From positions 450,533-483,828 of the forward strand of contig DF820460.1 in NCBI GenBank assembly GCA_000739515.1: a stretch of 33,296 bases of DNA. The letters are read 5' to 3'. Source of the DNA: Candidatus Moduliflexus flocculans. GTDB lineage: Bacteria > Moduliflexota > Moduliflexia > Moduliflexales > Moduliflexaceae. How positions within the stretch are numbered: position 1 is the first letter of the stretch; every line of letters begins with the position of its first letter. Shown in pieces: positions 9,061 to 17,319 of the stretch. The notes under the pieces were generated by a model. That model made no database searches and had not been told where the DNA came from. It saw only the letters and a program-made list of their open reading frames with translations. Made by a program: the position numbers and the translations under genes.

Positions 9061-10074
9061 ATGGCACGAGTAGATCGGCACTATTTATTCAGCATCGGGC
9101 GCGTCCGGGAATTGGAAAAAAGCCTGCTGAACAGCACGCATTTCGACCGCGTGCTGGAAGCGAGCGATCCGCTGGCCGTTCTGCGCAGCGTCGGCTTTTT
9201 CGAGACTGCCGAAGACCATGAACATTTAGAAAGCGTACAGTTGATCTTTCGACGCGAACGCGAATTCAACCGCCGCTTACTGCATGAACTGATCTCCGAC
9301 TCGCCGGTCGAGGACATCTTTCTGCTCCCCTGCGATGTCGAAATTCTCAAACGCTTGCTGAAAGGCAAATTGACCGGTGCGATGAGCGCGGCGCAGGCCA
9401 AAGAGATTACGGTGGAAGAAGGGAAATTTCGTCTCGCCGATTTGATCGCCGCCGTCTATGAAGGCGCACAGATCGGCCTTCCGGCGCGGATTGCGAGCGC
9501 GGCGACATGGACGAACGAACTCTTTCAGGAGCGGCCTGAACACGCCTTGATTGATTCCCGCCTCGACCGCGCTTTACGCGCCGAACAGATCGAAATTGCG
9601 CAGAAGGCTGGCAGCCGTTTTCTCGCAAATTATTTCCAACGATTATCCGATGTCCAAAATCTTGCGGTTATCATGCGGCGCAAATGGCATCGGTTCGGAC
9701 ATATTGCCCTGAAAGACGCGCTGTTCGATGCCGGTACGTTGACGGTTTCATGGTTCGAAGGCGTGTATGACAGCGGATGGGAAAGTTTGGCGACGGCCTT
9801 CAAACCGACCGATTACGGCAAAATCGTAGCCGACGCGGTGGCGGATGTCGAACATGACGCTTTTTTGCCGCTGTTCGATGTGGCGTGTTCGAACTATCTC
9901 ATGGAAATATTGCGCTCGGCGAAATACCTTTCTTCCGGTCTTGAGCCGATTGTCGCCTATTACCTTGCCCGCGACCATGAATTGAAACTCGTGCGCATGA
10001 TTCTCGCCGGAAAAGTCTTCGGTTTTCAGCATGACGCCCTGCGGCAGCGCGTCAAACGGCTCTATATAGATTAG
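9061..10074 (+). CDS. ntpC: V/A-type ATPase subunit C (d-like, rotor-ring adaptor)
   Basis: Funnel-shaped, mostly helical protein of 337 residues that sits on top of the K ring and holds the central D-F axle. The start MARVDRHYLFSIGRVRELEK and the repeated helical segments with acidic or aromatic caps (for example RRKWHRFGHIALKDALFDAG and EPIVAYYLARDHELKLVRMI) match the V-type C / AtpC family. Length is as expected. It starts directly at the E stop codon and is followed by 37 bases containing a small hairpin (ACGGGG/CCCCGT) before F. Confidence 0.9.
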   Translation: MARVDRHYLFSIGRVRELEKSLLNSTHFDRVLEASDPLAVLRSVGFFETAEDHEHLESVQLIFRREREFNRRLLHELISDSPVEDIFLLPCDVEILKRLLKGKLTGAMSAAQAKEITVEEGKFRLADLIAAVYEGAQIGLPARIASAATWTNELFQERPEHALIDSRLDRALRAEQIEIAQKAGSRFLANYFQRLSDVQNLAVIMRRKWHRFGHIALKDALFDAGTLTVSWFEGVYDSGWESLATAFKPTDYGKIVADAVADVEHDAFLPLFDVACSNYLMEILRSAKYLSSGLEPIVAYYLARDHELKLVRMILAGKVFGFQHDALRQRVKRLYID

Positions 10075-10111
10075 GTAAGACGGGGTTGCATCCCCGTGAA
10101 ACGCTTAAATT

Positions 10112-10438
10112 ATGGCAAATATCGCATTTATCGGCAAAGAACATATTTTATACACGCTCCGCTATTTCGGCACGCAATTCTTTTACGCCGCGACGGCGCA
10201 AGACGCCGAAGCGCGGCTGCACAGCCTGATTGACGATCCGACCGGAGATTGGGGCATCATCTATATCGAAGAATGCCTCGCCGAGCCGTTTCTTGACCGC
10301 ATTATCGCCTTGAATCAGCGCTTTTTGCCGGTGATTTCGCTGTTTCCGTCCACCAGCGAGAAAAAGGGATTGTCCGGCATGATCTTGAATAATCTCGTCC
10401 GCAAAGTCACTGGCGTCGAATTGCGATTTGAGGAATAA
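10112..10438 (+). CDS. ntpG: V/A-type ATPase subunit F (central stalk)
   Basis: 108 residues. Small alpha/beta protein of the central rotor, partner of D. The N-terminal MANIAFIGKEHILYTLRYFG (beta strand then helix), an acidic middle (IIYIEECLAEPFL) and a basic C-terminal helix (MILNNLVRKVTGVELRF) fit the family. The position between C and A matches ntpG of E. hirae. No strong ribosome site is visible upstream (CCCGTGAAACGC). Confidence 0.85.
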   Translation: MANIAFIGKEHILYTLRYFGTQFFYAATAQDAEARLHSLIDDPTGDWGIIYIEECLAEPFLDRIIALNQRFLPVISLFPSTSEKKGLSGMILNNLVRKVTGVELRFEE

Positions 10439-10444
10439 GAATCG

Positions 10445-10483
10445 GTTTGAAATTTAGCCTTGTCAGAGTTTCAAACCCTGACA
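10445..10483 (+). promoter_or_regulatory. Mutually exclusive hairpins before the A subunit
   Basis: GTTTGAAA (10445-10452) can pair perfectly with TTTCAAAC (10469-10476). TGTCAGAGTT (10461-10470) can instead pair with AACCCTGACA (10474-10483), with one mismatch. The two stems share bases and cannot form together. They lie just upstream of the GGAGG site used by subunit A. Whether they regulate A translation or are just a repeat remnant is unknown. Confidence 0.45.
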
Positions 10484-10518
10484 GAGCTTGCGAAGAACGT
10501 ATTATGGAGGAACAGACC

Positions 10519-12267
10519 TTGAACGCTGGAAAAATTGTCAAAGTGTCCGGCCCGTTAGTCGTGGCCGATGGAATGCAGGACGTGCAGATGTATGAAGTCG
10601 TGCATGTCGGCGAAGAACGCTTGATCGGGGAAGTCATCGAATTGCGCGGCAAGACCGCTTCGATTCAGGTCTATGAAGCGACGGAAGGGCTTGGCCCTGG
10701 CGATCCGGTCTATCCCACCGGCAGCCCGCTCGCCGTCGAGCTTGGGCCGGGCTTGCTCGGTTCGATTTACGATGGCATTCAACGCCCGCTTGACGTGTTG
10801 CAGGCGCAGGTCGGCGCATTTCTGTCGCGCGGCGTAAAAGCCGACGGCATTTCTCGCGCCAAAACCTGGCGTTTCACGCCGAAAGTCGCTGTCGGCGCAG
10901 AAGTCGAAACCGGCGACATTCTCGGCGAAGTGCAAGAAACGCCGATTATCGCGCATCAAATTATGACGCCGCACGGCGTGAAAGGGACGGTCGCCGCGAT
11001 TCGCGAAGGGGATTTTACCGTTGATCAGGCAGTCGCGACGATTACGACCGAGCAGGGAACAACGATTGACGTGACGATGGTGACGAAATGGGAAGTCCGC
11101 AAAGGCCGTCCGTACAAAAAGAAACTCCCGCCGAATCGCCCGCTCACGACCGGCCAGCGCAACGTTGACACCTTCTGCCCGATTGCCAAAGGCGGCACGG
11201 CCTGTCTGCCCGGCCCGTTCGGCAGCGGCAAAACCGTCGTGCAGCATCAATTCGCCAAATGGTCGGACGCGAAAATCGTCATTTACATCGGCTGCGGCGA
11301 GCGTGGCAACGAAATGACCGACGTGCTGGACGAATTTCCGCAATTAATTGACCCGCAATCAGGCCGCCCGATGATGGAACGAACGGTGCTGATCGCCAAT
11401 ACCTCGAACATGCCGGTAGCGGCGCGTGAAGCGTCGGTTTATACCGGCATCACGATTGCCGAATATTACCGCGACATGGGCTACGATGTCGCGCTGATGG
11501 CGGATTCGACCTCGCGCTGGGCCGAAGCGATGCGCGAAATTTCCGGGCGGCTCGAAGAAATGCCCGGCGAAGAAGGCTACCCGGCGTATCTCGCCTCGCG
11601 CCTCGCCAGTTTTTATGAACGCGCCGGACGGATTCAATGTCTCGGCAAAGAGGACAAAGAGGCGTCGCTCACGATTATCGGCGCAGTGTCGCCGCCCGGC
11701 GGCGATCTTTCCGAACCGGTCACGCAGAACACCATGCGCATCGTCAAGGCGTTCTGGGGGCTTGACGCGAATTTGGCGTATCAACGGCATTTCCCGGCGA
11801 TCAACTGGCTCATTAGCTACTCGCTCTACACGGAGCAAGTCAGCAAATACATCGAAGCGCAAGTCGAAGGGAACTGGCTGGAACGCCGCAACGAGGCGAT
11901 GGTGCTGCTGAACGAAAACGAAGAGCTTCAGGAAATCGTCAGTCTGGTCGGTTCGGAAGCCCTGACGCCGGAACAGCAGTTGACGCTGAAAATGGCGCAA
12001 ACGCTGATCGAAGGCTATTTAATGCAGGACGCGCTCGATGAAATAGATTCGTATTGCCCGCGCGAGAAACAATTCATGATGCTCTCCATGATGCTCGATT
12101 TTTATCGCGGCGCCAAAGAGCGGCTGCGACAGGGCGAAGAATTGAAAACGATTCTGAAATCTGAATTTCTCGATTTCATGGGCAAAATGCGCTTTATTCC
12201 CACGAGCGAGATGGAAAAAATTCGGCAAACCTGGCTTCGCATACAGGAGGATTGGATACCAGCATGA
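10519..12267 (+). CDS. ntpA: V/A-type ATPase catalytic subunit A
   Basis: 582 residues. Catalytic subunit of the A3B3 head. Order: beta-barrel domain (1-70), the bulge/non-homologous region specific to V-type A (about 110-185), the nucleotide domain with Walker A GPFGSGKT (232-239), CGERGNEM and DSTSRWAEAMREISGRLEE, and a C-terminal helical bundle. The TTG start was chosen because GGAGG (10506-10510) lies 8 bases before it and the protein then opens as NAGKIVKVSGPLV, the family norm. An ATG at 10504 would add five residues but overlaps that ribosome site. The frame also reaches 10447 with no support. The stop TGA overlaps the ATG of B (ATGA), so the two head subunits are likely translated in a coupled way. 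Confidence 0.95.
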   Translation: MNAGKIVKVSGPLVVADGMQDVQMYEVVHVGEERLIGEVIELRGKTASIQVYEATEGLGPGDPVYPTGSPLAVELGPGLLGSIYDGIQRPLDVLQAQVGAFLSRGVKADGISRAKTWRFTPKVAVGAEVETGDILGEVQETPIIAHQIMTPHGVKGTVAAIREGDFTVDQAVATITTEQGTTIDVTMVTKWEVRKGRPYKKKLPPNRPLTTGQRNVDTFCPIAKGGTACLPGPFGSGKTVVQHQFAKWSDAKIVIYIGCGERGNEMTDVLDEFPQLIDPQSGRPMMERTVLIANTSNMPVAAREASVYTGITIAEYYRDMGYDVALMADSTSRWAEAMREISGRLEEMPGEEGYPAYLASRLASFYERAGRIQCLGKEDKEASLTIIGAVSPPGGDLSEPVTQNTMRIVKAFWGLDANLAYQRHFPAINWLISYSLYTEQVSKYIEAQVEGNWLERRNEAMVLLNENEELQEIVSLVGSEALTPEQQLTLKMAQTLIEGYLMQDALDEIDSYCPREKQFMMLSMMLDFYRGAKERLRQGEELKTILKSEFLDFMGKMRFIPTSEMEKIRQTWLRIQEDWIPA

Positions 12268-13688
12268 AAACGGATGTCAATAAATTCAAAGAATATAAAA
12301 CGATCACCGAAATCAGCGGCCCGCTGATGCTGGTCAACAGTGTGTCCGGCGTGACGTATGGCGAGCTTGTGGAAATCACGCTGCCGGACGGGCAACTCCG
12401 GCACGGGCAGGTGTTGGAAATTAACGGAGACCGGGCGCTTGTGCAATTGTTCGAAAGCACGATTGGCATGGGAACGAATGGCAGCAAAGCCAAATTTCTC
12501 GGCAAAGGGATCGAATTCGGCATGTCGCCGGAAATTTTGGGGCGCGTTTTCGATGGCTTCGGACGCCCGATTGACGACGGCCCGGAGATTCTACCAGAGG
12601 TGTCCACCGATGTGAACGGCCTCGCGATCAACCCCTATTCCAGAGAGCATCCCGAAGATTTCATCCAGACCGGGATTTCCTGCATTGATTGCCTTTATAC
12701 GTTGGTGCGCGGCCAAAAGCTGCCGATTTTCTCCGGGTCGGGCTTTCCCCACATGCAGATCGCGGCGCAGATTACGCGCCAGGCCAAAGTGACCGGGCAG
12801 GCCGAACAATTCGTCGTGATTTTCGCCGCGCTCGGCATCACGTTCGAAGAAGCCGACTTTTTCATCTCGAACTTGCGGCAAACCGGTGCGCTCGAACGTT
12901 CTGTGCTGTTTATCAATTTGGCGAACGATCCGGTCATCGAGCGCATCGCCACGCCCCGTTTCGCCCTGACTGCCGCCGAATATCTCGCGTATCAAAAAGA
13001 CATGCACGTCCTCGTCATTCTCGCCGATTTGACGAACTATTGCGAAGCGTTGCGGGAAGTGAGCGCGGCGCGAAAGGAAGTTCCGGGGCGGCGCGGCTAT
13101 CCGGGCTACATGTACACCGATCTTTCGACGATTTACGAACGCGCCGGGAAACTCAAAGGAAAAAAAGGCTCGATCACGCAGTTCCCGATTCTGACGCTGC
13201 CGAGCGACGACATCACGCATCCGATTCCCGATTTGACCGGCTACATCACCGAAGGCCAGATCGTGTTGAGCCGCCCGCTGCATCGCGAAGGCGTTTATCC
13301 GCCCGCCGACATTCTGCCGTCGTTGTCGCGCCTCATGCAAAAAGGGATTGGGCGCGGCAAAACCCGCGAAGACCACAGCGACGTGGCGAATCAGTTGTAT
13401 GCCGCCTATGCACGTGGCCGCCGCGCCAAAGAACTTGCCCTGATTCTTGGCGAAGACGCGCTCAGTTACGAGGATAAAAAATTCTACGATTTCGTTGATC
13501 ACATGGAACGTCGTTTCATCCGGCAAGGCGAATACGAAAACCGCACCATCGAACAGACACTCGATCTCGGCTGGGAACTGCTCGCCGACCTGCCGGAAGC
13601 GGAATTGAAACGCATCCGCCCCGCGCATGTCGAAAAATACCTGCGGAAATTTCAGGAGAAATTGCGGGCGAAACAAGCCGCCGAATAA
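12264..13688 (+). CDS. ntpB: V/A-type ATPase regulatory subunit B
   Basis: 474 residues. Non-catalytic partner of A in the hexameric head. It has the same fold as A, but the P-loop position reads SGSGFPHMQIAAQI with no GKT, as is normal for B. Other signatures are REVSAARKEVPGRRGYPGYM and a DLSTIYERAG stretch, which contribute to the catalytic interface. The C terminus is helical (HVEKYLRKFQEKL). A CAGGAGG ribosome site at 12244-12250 is 13 bases before the ATG. A TTG at 12252 would sit only one base from it and is less likely. Confidence 0.95.
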   Translation: MKTDVNKFKEYKTITEISGPLMLVNSVSGVTYGELVEITLPDGQLRHGQVLEINGDRALVQLFESTIGMGTNGSKAKFLGKGIEFGMSPEILGRVFDGFGRPIDDGPEILPEVSTDVNGLAINPYSREHPEDFIQTGISCIDCLYTLVRGQKLPIFSGSGFPHMQIAAQITRQAKVTGQAEQFVVIFAALGITFEEADFFISNLRQTGALERSVLFINLANDPVIERIATPRFALTAAEYLAYQKDMHVLVILADLTNYCEALREVSAARKEVPGRRGYPGYMYTDLSTIYERAGKLKGKKGSITQFPILTLPSDDITHPIPDLTGYITEGQIVLSRPLHREGVYPPADILPSLSRLMQKGIGRGKTREDHSDVANQLYAAYARGRRAKELALILGEDALSYEDKKFYDFVDHMERRFIRQGEYENRTIEQTLDLGWELLADLPEAELKRIRPAHVEKYLRKFQEKLRAKQAAE

Positions 13689-13699
13689 TGGTAATGCGT

Positions 13700-13753
13700 A
13701 AAACTACAACGAATAGAAGAAGGAAACGAATCTCTTATTCGTTGTAGTTTTTT
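13700..13753 (+). terminator. Terminator-like hairpin between subunits B and D
   Basis: A perfect 16-bp stem: AAAACTACAACGAATA (13700-13715) pairs with TATTCGTTGTAGTTTT (13736-13751) across a 20-base loop, and the right arm ends in a run of six T. This looks like an intrinsic terminator, yet it is 22 bases before the D gene, so it may act as an attenuator or processing/stability element. The stem is AU-rich for a strong terminator. Confidence 0.65.
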
Positions 13754-13775
13754 GATTGGTAAAAGGCAGACTCTC

Positions 13776-14402
13776 ATGGCCTCACGACAACAGATCAAAC
13801 CGAATCGGATGGAGTTGCTGAAACTGCGGAAGCGCTTGCAGATTGCCCGGCGCGGGCATAAACTCCTGAAAGATAAGCAGGATAAGCTGATTCAAGAGCT
13901 GATGGCATTGACCAAAGAAGAGCGCAAACTACGCCAGGAGACCGAAGACGCCTTCAAATCGGGACTCGGCCTGTTTGCGATTGCTGAAGCCGAAATGCCG
14001 TCCGACTCATTAGAAAGCATCATGGAATTTCCGCCGCTCCGCACGTCGGTCACGCTTTCCACCCAGCAGATTTTGAATTTGAAAGTGCCGAAATTCGACG
14101 TGCGCATTGAGGGCGATCCGTTCGATTATAACTTCGCGACCACGCCCGGCGATTTGGATTTGGCGATTGCGAAGATGAAAGCTGCGTTCGAGAAAATGAC
14201 AACGCTGTCGGCGAAAGAAAAGGCGATTCTGTTAGTCGCCAGCGAAGTCGAACTGACGCGCCGCCGCGTCAATGTGCTGGAATACATGCTGATTCCGCAG
14301 TTGGAAGAAATCGAAAAAGATATTGTCATGCGCTTGACGCTCGCGGAAATGGAAAATATCAGCCGCCTTCAGCGCGTCAAAGAAATCATCCGACAGCACT
14401 AA
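13776..14402 (+). CDS. ntpD: V/A-type ATPase subunit D (central axle)
   Basis: 208 residues. The axle that rotates inside A3B3. Long N- and C-terminal helices form the antiparallel coiled coil (PNRMELLKLRKRLQIARRGH with KLLKDKQDKL; C-terminal VLEYMLIPQLEEIEKDI). A variable middle part lies at about 60-125. The ATG at 13776 fits the family start; the frame is open back to 13752, but those codons lie in the T-run of the preceding hairpin. Last gene of the operon. No convincing intrinsic terminator follows; the next ~690 bases are repeat-filled. Confidence 0.93.
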   Translation: MASRQQIKPNRMELLKLRKRLQIARRGHKLLKDKQDKLIQELMALTKEERKLRQETEDAFKSGLGLFAIAEAEMPSDSLESIMEFPPLRTSVTLSTQQILNLKVPKFDVRIEGDPFDYNFATTPGDLDLAIAKMKAAFEKMTTLSAKEKAILLVASEVELTRRRVNVLEYMLIPQLEEIEKDIVMRLTLAEMENISRLQRVKEIIRQH

Positions 14403-14681
14403 TGTTATGTCAACTAATGATTGACGGATTCGACATGTAGGGGACAGACCGCCGTTTTTTGCTCACCCACCCCCAACCTCTCCCAGAAGGCCAGGGCTGT
14501 TAATATCTGACATTGCGACGAAGCAATCCGGTGATTTCTACGAGATTGCTTCGTCATTGTCACTCCTCGCAATGGCACATTTCCACGAGAATTTCACAAG
14601 AATATCCTTGCTTACATCAAATCCTTGTCGTGACTGATATAAACCAAATCTGCGCAATTTTATCGAATTATCAGTTATTCA
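14403..14681. repeat. Repeat-derived spacer with family A copy 2
   Basis: No gene is seen. From left to right: TTGACGGAT...GTAGGGGACAG (partial arm of family C, about 14420-14448), CACCCACCCCCAACCTC (partial inner arm of family B, about 14464-14482), and family A copy 2 at 14508-14577. Copy 2 begins TGACATTGCGACGAAGCAATC and ends CTCCTCGCAATGGCA; its left arm lacks the CGGAGCGTCAG section, so it is a shortened copy. AT-rich sequence follows up to the TTATTCA target site of the next MITE. Confidence 0.7.
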
Positions 14682-14835
14682 CTCATGTTACGCAGCCGAT
14701 TCGAGACGAATGACCGCACACTCCCCTCCGGGGAGGGGTTGGGGGTGGGTTCTTGACACGAGCAATCACTCACGGACGAACCCACCCCTTGCCCCTCCCA
14801 GGAGGGGAATTGTCGGCGGCGCTGCGTAACATCAG
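14682..14835. mobile_element. MITE family B, copy 2
   Basis: 154 bp, starts CTCATGTTACGCA and ends TGCGTAACATCAG (13-bp terminal inverted repeats, one mismatch). It is flanked by a perfect 7-bp duplication, TTATTCA at 14675-14681 and 14836-14842. The inner GC-rich arms are the same as in the copy at 5170. Non-coding. Confidence 0.88.
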
Positions 14836-14900
14836 TTATTCAGACGGAATGATTATATCCGACATATAGAATAAAAAGCAGGTTTTCTTGCAGTTCGTGG

Positions 14901-14930
14901 TTGACAAATCACAATAACATTGTCTAAGAT
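14901..14930 (+). promoter_or_regulatory. Candidate promoter for the receiver-kinase/HD-GYP pair
   Basis: TTGACA at 14901-14906, an 18-base spacer and TAAGAT at 14925-14930. A transcript from here would have a leader of about 155 bases running through the palindromic element at 14932-15034. The -35 is perfect and the -10 is moderate. Confidence 0.45.
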
Positions 14931-14931
14931 A

Positions 14932-15034
14932 ATACCAATTGTGTTTGAAAAGATCACCTATTCGGTAGAGACGCCCCGCCGGGGCGTCTCTACGCAAATC
15001 AGGCAAATATGATCGAATTTACCACAATTGGTAT
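14932..15034. repeat. Nested palindrome (family F) upstream of receiver-kinase gene
   Basis: The outer arms ATACCAATTGTG (14932-14943) and CACAATTGGTAT (15023-15034) are perfect inverted repeats. Between them sits a second, perfect 13-bp hairpin at 14965-14993 (GTAGAGACGCCCC, loop GCC, GGGGCGTCTCTAC). A small MITE-like element with no coding capacity. As RNA it would give a very stable stem in the leader of the next gene. Confidence 0.75.
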
Positions 15035-15092
15035 AATTTCAGATGCATCTGTAAAAATCTTATCTGAATGTTATCCAATCAGGAGGGGCAAT

Positions 15093-16190
15093 ATGAAAAA
15101 AATTTTAGTGATTGACGATGATCGGGATATTCGCGAACAGGTTGTCACGGTGCTGCAATATGAGGGATTTCAGACGATGAGCGCTGATAATGGGCGGAGC
15201 GGGGTGAAATTAGCGAAAAAGCACCTGCCTGATTTGATCATCTGCGATGTCACGATGCCGGAAGTCAGCGGGTATCGCGTCCTTGCTGACATTCGCAGTA
15301 ACCCGATGACTGAAAATGTCCCGTTTATTTTTCTCACCGGCATGGTCTCGCCAGAGGATATGCGGCGGGGGATGCGGCTCGGCGCGGACGATTATCTGAC
15401 CAAACCGTTTAATGTCGAGGAATTGCTCGCCGCGATTCAGACCCGTTTCGAGCGTCATGAAGCTTCGCAAAAGCAGATCGAAACGCTGCGCAAAAATTTG
15501 AGCGGGATGCTGCCCCACGAACTCCGCACGCCATTAACTAGCTTATTAGGATTTGCGCAATATCTGACGACCTACGCAAAAGATTTAGCAAAAGACCCGG
15601 TTGAAATCGAAGAAGTCGGCAAAGCCTTATATGATAGCGCGATACGGCTGAACCGGCTGGTGGAAAACTATCTGCTGCACGCCGACCTGATTTTAATGGA
15701 GCAAACGCCGGAAAAACAAGAGTATTGGCGGCAATCCAGCATCCCAATCCTGACAAAAGCGATTGTGCCGATGATGGCGCGGCGCACATTAGAACGCTTC
15801 GGGCGAGAAAACGATCTACATCTCGAATTGTGCGAAGCCACGCTGTATATGGTGGAAGAGCATTTAGCGAAGATTCTCGATTTGCTGCTTGATAACGCCT
15901 GTAAATTCTCCGAAGACGGTGCGCCGATTCTGCTGGCATCTCGTATTGAGCAGCGCCGCTGGTGTCTGAGTATCACCGATTTTGGGCGCGGCATGACCGA
16001 CGAACAAATTGCGCTGGTGGGCGCGTACATGCAATTCGACCGCGAAGTTCATGAACAGCAGGGGGCGGGATTGGGGTTGGCGATTGTGCAAAAACTCCTC
16101 GATTTTTATCTTGGCGATTTAAAAATCGAAAGTATTCCGAATCAAAATACAATTGTGACAATCAGCCTTCCTGTCGGAGAAGCACAATAA
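15093..16190 (+). CDS. Receiver-histidine kinase
   Basis: 365 residues, soluble. Receiver at 1-120 with D52 in LIICDVTMPE and the acidic pair DD near residue 10. HisKA with H142 in SGMLPHELRTPL; the residue before the histidine is proline, where SHELRTPL is usual. HATPase has LLLDNACKFS, ITDFGRGM and GAGLGLAI boxes. The start is the ATG at 15093, with AGGAGGGG 7-8 bases before it. The frame stays open upstream to 15009, but that part is the right arm of the palindromic element. Its stop TAA overlaps the ATG of the HD-GYP gene (TAATG), so the two are coupled and probably form one signalling pair. Confidence 0.92.
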   Translation: MKKILVIDDDRDIREQVVTVLQYEGFQTMSADNGRSGVKLAKKHLPDLIICDVTMPEVSGYRVLADIRSNPMTENVPFIFLTGMVSPEDMRRGMRLGADDYLTKPFNVEELLAAIQTRFERHEASQKQIETLRKNLSGMLPHELRTPLTSLLGFAQYLTTYAKDLAKDPVEIEEVGKALYDSAIRLNRLVENYLLHADLILMEQTPEKQEYWRQSSIPILTKAIVPMMARRTLERFGRENDLHLELCEATLYMVEEHLAKILDLLLDNACKFSEDGAPILLASRIEQRRWCLSITDFGRGMTDEQIALVGAYMQFDREVHEQQGAGLGLAIVQKLLDFYLGDLKIESIPNQNTIVTISLPVGEAQ

Positions 16191-17257
16191 TGGCGACCAT
16201 TCTTGTCGTTGAAGATATGCCGGAAAATATCCGGCTGCTGTTTACGATGTTAGAGGATGCAGGATTTCGCGTCCTCATTTCTCAAAATGGCGAAAGCGCT
16301 TTCGAACGCGCTTCGTTTGCGCAACCAGATCTGATTTTGTTAGATGTCATGATGTCCGGCGCGTATGACGGCTTCGAAACCTGCGCCAGGTTGAAAGCGC
16401 TGCCGGAAACGCGCCAGATTCCGGTGATTTTCATGACCTCATTAGCGGAAACCAGCGAAAAAATTAGAGGGTTTCAGGTCGGGGCGGTGGATTATATTAC
16501 GAAACCGTTCGAGCCGGAAGAGGTCTTAGCGAGGGTGAAGACGCATCTGACAATCCAGCAACTTCAGAACGACTTGTGCGAGAAAAATCAGGAACTTCAA
16601 ATCAAAAACGAGATGCTGGCGGATCACGAAGTGCATTTGACGGCATTAGTTGAAGCCAAAACCCGCAAAATCGAGAATATCACGCTCGCGCTCATTAACG
16701 CGTTGGAACACGCTAATTTCCTGAAAGACAACGAGACCGGCAACCATATCCGGCGCGTGGGCGAATTTTCCGCGCTGTTAGCCGAAAAATACGGTTGCGA
16801 CCGGGAGTTTGTCCGCCGGATCAAATTATACGCCCCACTGCATGATGTTGGCAAAATCGGCATGCCGGACGCTATTTTAAACAAAACCGGCCAATTCACG
16901 CCAGATGACATGCAACAAATGCAGCAGCATGTCATCTATGGCGGCAAATTATTGACCAGCGACGAGATTGATCCGATGGCCGCGAATATTGCCCTGTATC
17001 ATCATGAAAAATGGGATGGCAGCGGCTATGTCAACCATTTAGTCGGAGAGGCGATTCCGCTGGAAGCCCGCATTGTCGCGTTGGCCGATGTCTATGACGC
17101 CCTTTCAAGTCAGCGTGTGTATAAACCCGCCTTTTCCGACGAGGTGAGCAGCCGCATCATCGCGAATGAAGCGGGGAAACATTTTGATCCGGCATTCGTG
17201 CAACTCTTTTTCGCCTATAAAGCCGAATTCGAAGCCTTGCGAGCGCGATTGTCGTAG
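16190..17257 (+). CDS. Receiver-HD-GYP protein, probable c-di-GMP phosphodiesterase
   Basis: 355 residues. Receiver at 1-125 (E8-D9 pair, D52 in LILLDVMMSG), a coiled-coil linker (about 126-165), then HD-GYP at about 170-345. HD residues H218-D219 (PLHDVGKIG) and the H271-H272-E273 site (HHEKWDGSGY) are present, so metal binding looks intact. The name-giving GYP motif reads G279-Y280-V281, a proline-to-valine change. Proteins of this build (RpfG-like) are phosphorylated by a kinase and lower c-di-GMP. The likely kinase is the overlapping upstream gene. The GYP change leaves catalytic activity or partner binding uncertain. Confidence 0.9.
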   Translation: MATILVVEDMPENIRLLFTMLEDAGFRVLISQNGESAFERASFAQPDLILLDVMMSGAYDGFETCARLKALPETRQIPVIFMTSLAETSEKIRGFQVGAVDYITKPFEPEEVLARVKTHLTIQQLQNDLCEKNQELQIKNEMLADHEVHLTALVEAKTRKIENITLALINALEHANFLKDNETGNHIRRVGEFSALLAEKYGCDREFVRRIKLYAPLHDVGKIGMPDAILNKTGQFTPDDMQQMQQHVIYGGKLLTSDEIDPMAANIALYHHEKWDGSGYVNHLVGEAIPLEARIVALADVYDALSSQRVYKPAFSDEVSSRIIANEAGKHFDPAFVQLFFAYKAEFEALRARLS

Positions 17258-17319
17258 TAAACCGCCATCACGTAGGGGCGCAGTCTCCGCATCTACATCA
17301 TGGAGGGCAGGACTGTGAC

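Noticed and set aside
12591..13676. 361-codon minus-strand frame opposite subunit B
   Set aside because: It is antisense to a strongly conserved gene and results from GC bias; no recognisable domain.
14403..15034. CRISPR array
   Set aside because: The repeats are of different families, unevenly spaced, and flanked by target duplications; no regular spacer pattern and no cas genes.
15009..15092. Upstream extension of the receiver-kinase to 15009
   Set aside because: It encodes the right arm of a palindromic element; AGGAGGGG precedes ATG 15093.
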